DNA from: Paraglomus occultum
Taxonomy: Eukaryota > Glomeromycota > Glomeromycetes > Paraglomerales > Paraglomeraceae
Assembly (NCBI GenBank): GCA_910592205.1
Contig: CAJVPJ010000998.1
Span: 1-13,483 of the forward strand
Direction of reading: 5' to 3'
Length of the DNA: 13,483 bases
Below the pieces are notes generated by a model, which worked only from the letters and a program-made list of their open reading frames with translations, was not told the origin of the DNA and did not search any database. How positions within the stretch are numbered: position 1 is the stretch's first letter; every line of letters starts with the position of its first letter. Shown one piece after another: positions 1-8,437 of this stretch. A program made the translations under genes and the position numbers.

Positions 1-889
1 TGGTTACTTAGCTGCTTGTGAAGGATCTGTCCCTGAAGCTGGTTAGAGATGAATGGTGAGTTTGCTGCTTGGCATGCTGGTTGAAAGCGATAGTTATTTA
101 TGTATCTACCATTATATAGATTACAATTTAATACATTAACATGTAAATTTAATTACCATAATTATAACAGTACTATTAACATTATACAATAGTTATTAGT
201 ATAAATCTTAAAATTACGAAAAAGAAAAAAGTCAAAATTATAACAAACAGATGAACCATGCACTTATTATATTATTATTCAACTTGCACTTGAATTTAGC
301 AGGCTCTCCTCAATAACTTGACTAAATTGATATACGAGATATATTATGTTAATCTATTTCAGAGTAGAATACAGAACACGTCGACTGTAAGTGACTGTTA
401 CATATTGTTTAATAACGTGCTATGCTTGTAAGTGTTTACGGAATGTTGGAGTAATGTCTGCTTAAATCAACGAGAACGATTACCGATATTCACTCTCCCA
501 GCGCTGTGTTGACGTTCCTTATAAAAAGGCACCGCTTTCTTAAAGCTTTACTATTGTGAGTGTTGGCTGTATGTAGCAAATAGAGATATAGTGTACGATG
601 ATTAGGTAACCGGGTTTTCCTACAAGCAGCACAATCTCTGGTCAAAATTTGGACAGAGATATCTCCCTGCACAATTTATTTTTTAACTGGGATGGTGATA
701 GGTTGTACGCTCCGTATACGTTTTGTGTTTTTGGTTGAATGCAGAGTCGAATGTGGTTGTTGGGAATATCATTGATTGATGTAATCGGGTCAAGTTTTAT
801 TTTCTGTATTTGATGTTTGGTGATTGGAAGTGGGTGCTTATTGATTGTTGGATGGTTATTGGGACCGTATGTAATGTTTATCATCTATA
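1..889. other. AT-rich region without an identifiable gene
   Basis: No coding region can be supported here. Short open frames exist on both strands, including 642-884 on the minus strand, but none shows a recognisable domain or a clear leader. A good TATA-like box lies at 520-528. A short imperfect inverted repeat built on TCTCTG/CAGAGA lies near 640-660. The first 46 bases are open in one plus frame (ending at TAG 44-46) and could be the tail of something outside the window, but that is too short to call. Confidence 0.5.
520..528 (+). promoter_or_regulatory. TATA-box-like element
   Basis: TATAAAAAG sits in a locally less AT-rich context (GACGTTCC upstream, GCACCGC downstream). That makes it more credible than the random TATA strings in this AT-rich DNA. 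If real, initiation would fall near 550-560 on the plus strand. No convincing gene follows: the first ATG (597) gives only three codons before a stop. It could be the core promoter of an unrecognised transcript or of a decayed element. Confidence 0.3.
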
Positions 890-1323
890 GTGTTTAATTT
901 TTGCATGGTTTTACCATCTAAAGCAGTGGGGGGATGTGGAATCGCTCGCGTGGAGCAGCAAAACTTTATTCGACAACGAGCAGTCATTAATCTGGAGACG
1001 GCGGTTGCTGATTGTAGCAGTTTAAGTTATAAAAATTTTATTTATCGAGGATATGACTGTATGCTGGCGAGGATGGACGATGTTTTCTACTATTATTGTT
1101 AGCATATATTGAATTGAACCAAAATCTATCAAGACTTAAGGTGATTTTATCTTATTTGGCGTATCACAGAATAAAGCGAGCATTTATTTTGCCACCAGCT
1201 TTGTTATACAAAGAAACTAGTTATAATGTTATCTGTTCACCAGATTTATTATTATCAAATGTAACCGAGTTTAATTTATTAGTCCTCATATTGTCGTATA
1301 AAAGTTTATTACGTGATGTTTAA
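890..1323 (+). other. Two short unassigned open frames
   Basis: Two plus-strand frames, 890-1102 (70 codons) and 1096-1323 (75 codons), overlap by a few bases in different frames. Neither carries a motif I recognise. The first has a Gly/Cys/Ala-rich stretch (VGGCGIARVEQQ) and the second is Leu/Ile-rich. They lie downstream of the TATA-like box at 520. They could be chance frames, exons of an undetected spliced gene, or a decayed gene with one frameshift. There is no positive evidence for translation. Confidence 0.15.
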
Positions 1324-1332
1324 CATCTAGAC

Positions 1333-1367
1333 ATATGGGGACTAGACTATCAAAATGATGGTACTTG
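1333..1367 (+). repeat. 35-bp inverted duplicate, left copy
   Basis: This segment is the reverse complement of 1801-1835 with a single mismatch over 35 bases. In one plus frame it encodes IWGLDYQNDGT, the same peptide the right copy encodes on the minus strand. Sequence on both sides diverges quickly. The arms are about 430 bp apart. It could be a fragment of a dispersed repeat or gene family present twice in opposite orientation, or the arms of a small inverted-repeat element. Confidence 0.75.
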
Positions 1368-1571
1368 GTCTGGTTACACAAAATGGGATTTTTGCATAGG
1401 CACTTTCTCAGCAATCTTTTCTACGTATCTTGGTAGTTTTTATTCTAAGTACATTAGTAAAATCATTCACTACAGCAAGTTTAAGTTAATAATATTGGGG
1501 CTACCTCATGTAGATCAGACCCCAGATTTTGAAATTCGACCCCAAAATTTGTGCAAATCGTATGATCTTAT

Positions 1572-1592
1572 TATTACTATCACATAGTAATA
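1572..1592. repeat. Perfect 9-bp hairpin
   Basis: TATTACTAT (1572-1580) and ATAGTAATA (1584-1592) are exact reverse complements around a 3-base loop CAC. The stem is entirely A/T apart from one G/C pair, so its stability is low. It lies inside the interval bounded by the 35-bp inverted duplicates but is not centred in it. There is no sign that it terminates a gene. Confidence 0.5.
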
Positions 1593-1697
1593 GTTCCCGT
1601 CTTCTCTAATTACCGTCTAATAACCAAATAAACATAACGAGGATAGCAACAGCAAACACACAGCAACACCTGCAATCACAGCAACACCTATCATCGC

Positions 1698-1970
1698 TCA
1701 TTGGCAGATAACAATTTGGGGTCTATCTTTGGAGGGTCCATCACTGTTAAAAACGATCCCCAAATCTTTGTGATCAAATTTCTCATGATCGCCCATCATG
1801 CAAGTACCATCATTTTGATAGTCCAGTCCCCATATTCGAGGATGATTTACTGTTTTACGAAAGAAAATTGTCTGCCCTGGAATTTTGCGTTCTTTTATTG
1901 TTTTATGGTGTGCCCTGGCCTGGACCACGTTCATGAAATATTTCATCATGCAAAACATCGGATGATACAA
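1698..1970 (-). pseudogene. Unrecognised protein-like segment, possible gene relic
   Basis: A minus-strand frame of 90 residues starts at an ATG at 1970 and ends at TGA 1698-1700. I do not recognise it. The central stretch, roughly residues 35-75, has mixed polar and aromatic composition unlike translated AT-rich spacer. It contains IWGLDYQNDGT, which recurs on the opposite strand at 1333-1367. Repetition of this coding-like peptide is the only reason to list it. It may be a fragment of a multicopy gene or transposon protein. No promoter, intron or polyadenylation signal is evident, and the ATG is arbitrary. It may be chance. Confidence 0.2.
1801..1835 (-). repeat. 35-bp inverted duplicate, right copy
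   Basis: This is the partner of 1333-1367 in opposite orientation, 34 of 35 positions matching. It lies within the minus-strand open frame 1698-1970. The single difference (C/T) is silent in the shared peptide frame: it changes CTA to CTG, both Leu. Confidence 0.75.
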
Positions 1971-1979
1971 ATGTTGTGA

Positions 1980-4243
1980 AACCTTGTCATTATACCGATA
2001 TACACTAACCTGTTACTTGTTCGACCAACGAGGTTATTTTCACCATATGGTCAGGTTACTCGATTAATACACAAATACCTCTCATTTCTGTCTTTTAAAT
2101 TCTTATTTTCAAGGAAAAAGGGGTCACACGCCCTGCAGGCATGCCGATCCGCCGGGATGAATAGAAAAAATGGAACGCTGTCAACATTAGAACTTTTCGA
2201 TCTGCAGCAAAAAATGGAATTTTTAATAACAACGTTGTGACATTTGTATTTTCAAGGCCCCCTGATTTTCATGTCATGATATAATAATTGCACAACAATT
2301 GTTAATCATTTATATTCAATAATGTAGTAACATATAATAGAGTTTGTTCATTAGTCATAGGCAATAAACAACAGAGTCGTGACAAACAAATTTTCGTAGA
2401 TTAACTTTTTTGGTATTTGTATGACCAAGTCTAGCTACCGGCGTGCAAGAAAAGATTAATCCTTCGGCATTCTACCCAATAATAGTCAAGTTTACACTCA
2501 ATGCAATGTACATGCTAACCATCAATGAAAAGAGAGTTCCAACCGGAAAGACAGGTAAATTACTCCGGACGACTTCTCATTACCACATATTTCTACCAAC
2601 CTAAATTCAAACCGATCTTTTTTTAGAATACCAGCTACTTTCTCTCTTGCGTTACCCAACCTTTTCTGTAATGACAGCAGCAACATGTGAGATGACAAAT
2701 GAGTTAGATAATATTAACTAATAATACATGGTACTTCATTTGCGATTTCGATGTGATTAAATCGACATATTCATTTAATGTACAAGGACAATACTTTGTT
2801 AACGGAGAAGCAATTTCGACTAGTACAAGAATAGCTCTTTGCAAAAACCATGTAAACATGGAGATAATAATCGATACTCTAATACAAACCTTTGGCCTGT
2901 TTTAGCACACACACCATTTAGTTTATTATTATATTCATCACGATGTCAGGTCACAATGTTTACCGATATACGAATCACGATTGGTTAAAAAGCGATTTAT
3001 TACGATATTATACTCGTTGTTTATCCCACATTTACACCAGAAATGGGTAGATCGTCAGAGAGTAATTGTTGTGTGGATCTGTGGTTACAAATATGAAAAC
3101 AGTACTAATACATGATTGTCTGTTACGATAATTCGAAGCGAAATAGACAAGAGCAGAATTTAATTGTCCATATAGGGGCGCAAGTCACTGTAGTTTCTTT
3201 ATATTATATACGCAATCTGTTGACTTTGTAATTATACGATGTCGTTGTATAGATCTTAAAATCTTATTAATCTATTCAATGAAAAAAGTAATGAGTTTTT
3301 TTGACATCTTTAAAGCAGAATTAAATAGCAAAAAAAAAAAAAAAACAACCTCTGATACGATATCGCTCTTACAATTTTCCGTCTTTTACATATTGAGCCT
3401 GTTTAGATATGAATTAAAAAGAATTTAGCATTTATCATCAATACCAAGGAAGATGTGATAAAAAAAAAGATATTTACTTATAGTTCATATGGGTTCGAGT
3501 TAACAAACGCCATTTGCTTTCGCCTTGATTATATAAGCGTTTGCAACGGTTGTACAAATATTTTCGACCAACTTTTCATGGTCAAGTGTTGTTGTGCACA
3601 ATGTCTTTGAAATTTTTTCAATAATTACAAAAAAATACTAATAACAGCAAAAGAACCAAATAAAACGCACATAGTTATTACAATATGAAAGTAGTTTTAT
3701 TTATTCATAGTCATCAACTCGGATTGTCGCAACCTTAATTTTTGTCCTTGTCTTTTTACGGGATAATATCAGTATTCTTTATCTTATTGGTAATTGACAC
3801 AAATTTTAAATTTATATCTCGTCATTGATAAATATAAACTGTAAAATAGTCTAACATTGATTGGCCATTTTAGCTATCACACGGGGAAAACGCTATTAAT
3901 TTTAATTTTGGAAGTGGCATGCGGTAATAGCATAAATATAGTATCTTATTATAGATGCATTTACGAATAATTATAAAATAACGCAATACCGGCTTGATAT
4001 ATCTACGTAATTCTCTAGTAATACGTATGCATATTAAACAAATACACGTGTATTAGTACATTCTGTCCATTAAAAAAAAGCGTTCTGAATTACAATTCTA
4101 ATTTTGTTTTGCGTTCTGAATTTTTCTTCTATATTAATATTCATACTTACATAAATAAATTCTTTGTCTTACCAGCTATTACTAATTTTATTGCAGAAAT
4201 ATCCTCATCTAATAAAAACGGTGTTAAACATTAATTTTGATTA
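1980..4243. other. AT-rich spacer
   Basis: There is no supported gene. A plus-strand frame is open from 2425 to 2604, contains a donor-like ACAG|GTAAAT at about 2554 and encodes a mixed-composition peptide, but it has no early ATG and no known motif. A run of 16 A lies at 3330-3345. No tRNA A/B boxes, long terminal repeats or gene-length frames were seen. Confidence 0.5.
3330..3345. repeat. Poly(A) tract, 16 A
   Basis: A homopolymer of 16 A is followed by CAACC. Such a tract can mark the 3' end of a retroposed sequence, but no target-site duplication or recognisable body is visible next to it. The simplest reading is a mononucleotide microsatellite. Confidence 0.7.
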
Positions 4244-4256
4244 CGTGGGGGTCGGG

Positions 4257-4283
4257 GGCTGAAAAGTTTTGCGCGTAGACTTT
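4257..4283 (+). repeat. Mariner terminal inverted repeat, left
   Basis: Begins GGCTGAAAAGTTTTGC and continues GCGTAGACTTT. It matches the reverse complement of 5139-5164 perfectly over the first 16 bases, then with a small gap and substitutions. A G-rich outer segment (4246-4258) lies between this core and the TA at 4242-4243. Confidence 0.85.
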
Positions 4284-4305
4284 TATTCCAGAAATTTCAT
4301 AATAA

Positions 4306-4861
4306 TTATCGATACAACCATTTCATTCTCTCAAAGTAGTCTCCATTGATGTCCATGCAACGGTGCAGACGATTCTGTCAACTCTGGAAAGACTCTTTTT
4401 ATAGCCGGCTTTTGGGATGGTTTCAACAACTGCCTGAACAGCCCTTGTCAATTTTCGACCTTATCAAATTTTTTTTCCTTCAGTTGTTTTTTATTTGAGG
4501 AAATAGAAAAGAATTACAAGGAATATGGTCTGGACTGTACGGCAAGTAGGGGGAAAGTTTCACTCGTTCGTTATGAAGATACTCCGTCATAATCGTTGTC
4601 TTATGTGGCGCAGCATTGTCATGACGTCACGAAACAGCTGTTCTTTCTTTTCTTCTGGAGGCTCAGCTCACTATGCAAATGCAGGAGATATTTGCAGAAA
4701 AATGCTATTTTTGTTGGCTAAATTCTTAATATAAATGTCGGGTTATTGCTAACAAAATCCTTGACCTTGGCAATTTTTCTGACGTCACTGCTTTGCGAGG
4801 GAACATCCAGAATGAGCCTGTCTTTGCTTACTTCTTACTCCTCTTTGAATGTAGCAATCCA
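4306..4861 (-). pseudogene. Mariner transposase relic (D34D type), internally deleted
   Basis: Pieces of a mariner transposase read on the minus strand. Near 4861-4720 a frame with internal stops gives WIATFKEE, then DVRKIAKVKDFV, matching the N-terminal helix-turn-helix region. The RNase H-like catalytic core follows after only about 100 bp, where an intact gene has roughly 500. HDNAAPH has its second catalytic Asp at 4618-4620. LPYSPDHIPCNSFLFPQIK holds, exactly 35 codons later (4513-4515), Asn where the third catalytic Asp should be. After a stop and a frame change, the C-terminus reads NRLHRCMDINGDYFERM and ends at TAA 4306-4308. Deletion of the middle third, the Asp-to-Asn change and several stops make it inactive. 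Family assignment is firm from the motifs; the subfamily is not. Confidence 0.88.
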
Positions 4862-5138
4862 TCGTCTAATTGTACAATGCTTGTTCCTTTACTACATTTA
4901 CCGACTTTTCGTAGATTAAAGTTGTATTTTCTGTCATTTTTCTAAGAAGCAAAAACAAAGTGTCGTTAGTATTAGCTCATGTTTTCCCAGTTGTTTTACT
5001 ATGCTTTACCAAAAAAATGGTTTCTCGACAATGAGATAATGAATTTGCCTCTACTTTTTTTTTTCATTTGTTACGTAAAAGTATGCGCTTTTTTATAATT
5101 ACTCCAATTTTGGTTAAGCTGTTGCGATTTCGAGTTAC

Positions 5139-5164
5139 AAAGTCACATGCAAAACTTTTCAGCC
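5139..5164 (-). repeat. Mariner terminal inverted repeat, right
   Basis: Read on the minus strand it begins GGCTGAAAAGTTTTGC and continues ATGTGACTTT, mirroring the left end. The outer flank (TGAGGA on the minus strand) differs from the G-rich left flank. A TA dinucleotide at 5181-5182 is the likely target-site duplication. Confidence 0.85.
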
Positions 5165-5180
5165 TCCTCACGCATGTGGT

Positions 5181-6669
5181 TATTGCTGTGTGCTAATGGT
5201 GAAAATAGCATTCATGTTTTGTATTAAATTTGGAATAGCAAGTAATTTCGCTTTATAATATTAGCAGTACGCGTCCACCCTTGGTAATTTAAGCTAAGCG
5301 ATATTAATTAGTATCAAACAAACAGTAATAGGATTTGCAAGTTCAATACGTTCACGTGACAGAATAATATCAATACCTAATACTAGTATTTTCTGACAAG
5401 TAGCTTGATACACCTGTTTGTATTACTATGTTTTGCAATAGATAATAAGACTAATATTGTAACTATTGATAATAGTTATTACACATACTATTTGCGCCAA
5501 TTCGTTGTTGTAAAACATTTGTAATCCCGTGTTGCTTATGATTCTAAAGCAGAGAAAGATGGCATTTGAATAATAATACTACTAACAAATCAGTGATTTT
5601 TACATTACCAGTTGCGATCGCAAAGCATCAAATACTAGTGAGGTGGGCGTTGATTATGGGACCAAATTGACCATTACTTGTACAAAAAACATCAAACCCT
5701 AACATGAATGTTTCTAAATGCTAATTTTGTATTGTCCATTATATATACATTATTTGTCTGTTTTGACTCATCCCTGGAACGTCTTTCACATTGGCGAATT
5801 TAATGTGAATCCAGATTCGCAGATTATAATCTTAGACATTTATCAGTTGATCTTGGAGAGCTAACCTAATCATATAACCGTATCAAAGTGCAGTCATTGC
5901 GTTTTGAATGATACAATGCCTAGTATATATGCTTATTTATATAATTGACAATAAAAATAGTATACCTGCATTTGCAACAGCATTCGTTTAATATCACGAT
6001 CCTTATAAGACAGACATTATTTTATCCGCGTCAGCTTATCAGCTGTTAAGAGAGTTTTAGAATTTGATTGACGAGAATCCATGTTGTAAACATGACCTAC
6101 TACTTATTCGGACAAGTATAAATCGTAGAATAAAATCTGGTAATGAGAAGAATACTAAAATCGCGAAGTATGACTCAACGAATACTTGATTTCTATTGGT
6201 TACTAAAGCGTTATAACTCTCATAATAAGATTTGAGTTACCACTAATAAAAGATTATTATTGATATTATTTTCTTGTTATCATTGCTGAGTGGTAAACCT
6301 AATGTGTTTGCTCATCTTTGATCCCGTCTAAGGCTATCCGCGTGCAATAAGCAACGTTTGCGCCTGAGACTGAACAAACTCGCATTTCATTTTCCGCATT
6401 ACCCTTCAAATGTTTCGCATTGACGATAAAGAAAAAGAATAAACGAAAGATGAGAAACAAATTAAGATTCATGTGACGACGAAATCATACTTTCGGGAAA
6501 ATTTCCAATCACCACAGCCATTAAATGTTACTGTAGTATATGTAAACCATCGGCAAGATACCTCTTTTCCAAAGCAGTTTCGGTTTAAAATTTACTTTTA
6601 ATCCGATCTATCCAAATTACGGTATTTTGTCATGTGTGCCATTTCCACAAATACGTCGGCGTTCAAGTA
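5181..6669. other. AT-rich spacer
   Basis: About 1.5 kb with no supportable gene on either strand. Stops are dense in all six frames. Small palindromes (for example GCGATCGC near 5617) and a CACGTG core near 5355 are present, but nothing ties them to a promoter. No RNA gene signature was seen. Confidence 0.5.
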
Positions 6670-6922
6670 TTAATATGTAACAAGTTCGTACTCTACTTGA
6701 CATTGTTGACTTGCACTCCCTATCCTTTTTCCCAGGTTTGAATTTCTTACCAAAGCTCCCACTTGGTACTGTAGCCATCCTTCATTGACTTTCCGATGCC
6801 TGGCCCATCGAATGCTATCACAATTGACAAAATCACCATCTCTCTTTCACATCCCAGAATCTAATGAGCATGGAAGGGCAACAATGGAAATGAGGACGAT
6901 GCAGAAGAATGAGCGTTTGTAA
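6670..6922. other. Less AT-rich island with overlapping open frames
   Basis: This stretch is open for 70 codons on the plus strand (6710-6922, stop TAA 6920-6922) and for 58 codons on the minus strand (6846 down to TAA 6670-6672), with neither frame starting at an early ATG. The plus frame crosses an acceptor-like TTTTTCCCAG ending at 6735. The minus strand holds a donor-like TTG|GTAAGAAA near 6758. Base composition is visibly more balanced than the flanks. It could be an exon of an unrecognised spliced gene or a fragment of one. I do not recognise either translation and cannot choose a strand. Confidence 0.2.
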
Positions 6923-7179
6923 TAATGGAAATTTTCATCGAAAATTACGTTGTCTTTTAAACTACATGACGGCCATTATTGATCATTTCGTTATAACAAG
7001 AAAAGACACCTTTGACGATTCCATAAATAGGGATCAAATGCATAACTGCTTTTTTTTTCATTTGCCGAATTAAACGATATTTGCAAGTTAGATAACCTTG
7101 ATTGGTTCGGTACAAGCTAAAAAAGGAAAAGCGTATCACTATATTCACATGCAACATCTCATTTATCTGTGAAATATAG

Positions 7180-7185
7180 TTTATT
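7180..7185 (-). terminator. Candidate polyadenylation signal of the HMG gene
   Basis: TTTATT on the plus strand reads AATAAA on the minus strand, 134 bases beyond the stop codon of the HMG-box gene. This is the first canonical hexamer seen after the stop. In AT-rich DNA such hexamers are frequent, so the assignment rests on position only. Confidence 0.35.
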
Positions 7186-7278
7186 ATGTGATATGATATC
7201 ATAAAATATATTGAATAACCCCCCAGTATTAATATATAAAAATGATAACTAAAATATGTATATAAAAAAACTGTGAAA

Positions 7279-7290
7279 CTTCACGTGAAG
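7279..7290. promoter_or_regulatory. 12-bp palindrome with an E-box core
   Basis: CTTCACGTGAAG is a perfect 12-base palindrome containing CACGTG, a core bound by many bHLH and bZIP factors. It lies 29 bases beyond the stop codon of the HMG gene, so it would be in its 3' untranslated region. A regulatory role is possible but unsupported. Confidence 0.25.
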
Positions 7291-7318
7291 GTATGTTTCT
7301 ATAATCTTACTAATCTCG

Positions 7319-8437
7319 TTACTCAAATCTGTAATCATCACTATCTGTGGTAAAATTAAATAAGGGTTCAAGTTCTCCGAATATACTGTGGCTATTTCCA
7401 TTATTTGCATACTCATCGCACGGAACGTCAGTTTCCATTGTCGGTACAGTTGTAGATGATAATTCAGGAAATAATAGATAGTCACTCGAATATGTGTCAT
7501 CTGTCAAAAAAATGTCATTCGTTAGAGGTATATCAATCGTTGGAGAGACATTGCTCGAAGATATCTCGTTTGTTAAAAAAAAGTCACTCGTTGGAGAGAC
7601 ATTACTCGAAGATATGTCGTCTGTAATAAACATGTTATTCATTGGAGAGACAATGCTCGAAGTTAAGTCGTCTGTAATAAAAATGCTATTCATTGGAGAG
7701 GTATTGATCGAAGGTATATCGTCTGTTAAAAAAAAGTCATTCGTTGGGGAGCCATCGTACGTCACGTCGTTACTTGGAGTTGAGTTGATGCTTGGGGATG
7801 CGTCACTGCTTAGAGTTGCATCACTACTTGAAGATATATCAGTTGGGGGATATTGAATCAAATCCATAAAGACTATTTCGGAGAATTCGTTGTCTGATGT
7901 AACGTCGTCGTCCGCATCGGTATCCATACTCAAGACTTTTTCATTGAACGTTGGCGAAAGCTCGTAACTTTCTACTTCCGCTGATGTTGATGCAAGAGTA
8001 TTATTATGGTCGAGTTGGTTTTTACCCTTCTTATTGGCTTTTCTACTAGCATTAGGGTGAAATCGGTAGCCGGGAAATAACTTTCTGTGAATTCTGGTGG
8101 CCGATTGGGCAAGAACAGTAAAAAAGTTCTTGATCGTATTGCTCTCCTTACGCCATTTAGCACTGGCTATACGCGATATCTCGGCGTTAGTTAGTTTTTG
8201 ACCCTCAATCTTCAGTTTAGCTTGTAAGTCCTTCCTATAAAGAATAAACGCGTTCTGCTCTCTTCCAATTCCTTTGTCTCCACGCTTTTTTTTAGAACCA
8301 GCCAATAGTTCTTCAAGCGATAAGGTTGTTAGGAGTACCCCGTATTTACGTTTAAGCTTTTTTACTTCTTGTCTAATGGCTCTACTCTGTACAATTTGAA
8401 AGTCCGGGCTATCAATGTAATTCGAATTTTGGGACAT
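7319..8437 (-). CDS. MATA_HMG-class HMG-box transcription factor
   Basis: A sequence-specific HMG-box protein of 372 residues, expected to bind and bend DNA in the nucleus. The box spans residues 61-129: NAFILYRKD opens helix 1, then NAEISRIASAKW with the conserved Trp at 95, then a basic third helix ending FPGYRFHPN. This is the pattern of fungal mating-type A-1/MATA_HMG boxes. The usual Pro before Asn62 is Gln here. Residues 14-58, with a basic helix and LSLEELLAG followed by a Lys/Arg patch, resemble the block preceding the box in arbuscular mycorrhizal homologues. After the box a basic stretch (131-140) could be a nuclear localisation signal. Residues 165-229 are acidic and Ser-rich, 230-314 are five 17-residue repeats, and the tail is acidic (possible activation region, inference). 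The single exon starts at an ATG with A at -3 in AAAAAATGTC. Family call firm; a mating role is not implied, since such genes are numerous in these fungi. Confidence 0.92.
   Translation of the reverse strand: MSQNSNYIDSPDFQIVQSRAIRQEVKKLKRKYGVLLTTLSLEELLAGSKKKRGDKGIGREQNAFILYRKDLQAKLKIEGQKLTNAEISRIASAKWRKESNTIKNFFTVLAQSATRIHRKLFPGYRFHPNASRKANKKGKNQLDHNNTLASTSAEVESYELSPTFNEKVLSMDTDADDDVTSDNEFSEIVFMDLIQYPPTDISSSSDATLSSDASPSINSTPSNDVTYDGSPTNDFFLTDDIPSINTSPMNSIFITDDLTSSIVSPMNNMFITDDISSSNVSPTSDFFLTNEISSSNVSPTIDIPLTNDIFLTDDTYSSDYLLFPELSSTTVPTMETDVPCDEYANNGNSHSIFGELEPLFNFTTDSDDYRFE
7496..7750 (-). repeat. Five in-frame 51-bp tandem repeats in the HMG gene
   Basis: Five consecutive 51-base units (period confirmed by TTGGAGAG-type anchors at about 7541, 7592, 7643, 7694 and 7745) encode residues 230-314. 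Each unit is 17 residues of the pattern SP[TM]NxxF[LI]TDDISSSNV. The unit length is a multiple of three, so copy-number change would keep the frame. Units at the C-terminal end are more diverged: the last drops the SSSNV portion and runs into another LTDD. The repeats supply regularly spaced Ser-Pro and acidic motifs. Confidence 0.9.

Larger units (their letters stand above)
4244..5180 (-). mobile_element. Decayed mariner-like (Tc1/mariner) DNA transposon
   Basis: A non-autonomous relic of a mariner-class cut-and-paste transposon, about 0.94 kb against the usual 1.3 kb. Terminal inverted repeats sharing GGCTGAAAAGTTTTGC lie at 4257-4283 and 5139-5164. A TA dinucleotide sits just outside each end (4242-4243, 5181-5182), as expected for TA target duplication, though the outermost bases of the two ends have diverged. 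Between them, the minus strand carries recognisable pieces of a D34D transposase in the right order but broken by stops, frameshifts and a missing middle. The end sequence and transposase motifs are of the kind common in animal mariners. Exact ends are uncertain by a few bases. Confidence 0.88.

Noticed and set aside
3490-3500. GGTTCGAGTT resembling a tRNA B box
   Set aside because: It departs from the GGTTCGANTCC consensus at the 3' end, and no A box, anticodon arm or acceptor stem can be folded around it.
4525-4734. A 69-codon plus-strand frame inside the transposon
   Set aside because: It is antisense to the transposase relic, whose minus-strand translation shows the mariner motifs.
6800-6830. 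A minus-strand DGPGIGKS that looks like a nucleotide-binding P-loop
   Set aside because: The spacing is GxxxGKS instead of GxxxxGK[ST], the frame closes within 31 codons, and the same bases read plausibly in other frames.
6957-7202. An 81-codon minus-strand frame downstream of the HMG gene
   Set aside because: It is rich in Ile, Tyr, Asn and Lys as expected from AT-rich DNA and has no motif or start context. It overlaps the likely polyadenylation region of the HMG gene.
7249-7500. An 83-codon minus-strand frame overlapping the 3' end of the HMG gene
   Set aside because: It overlaps the HMG reading frame in another frame, has no recognisable feature, and the HMG frame is clearly the coding one here.
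7494-7856. A 120-codon open frame on the plus strand inside the HMG gene
   Set aside because: It is antisense to the 51-bp repeats. Because each unit is a multiple of three and lacks stops in this frame, the openness is propagated by repetition. The translation is merely the repeat's shadow (repeated VGETLLED-type motif).
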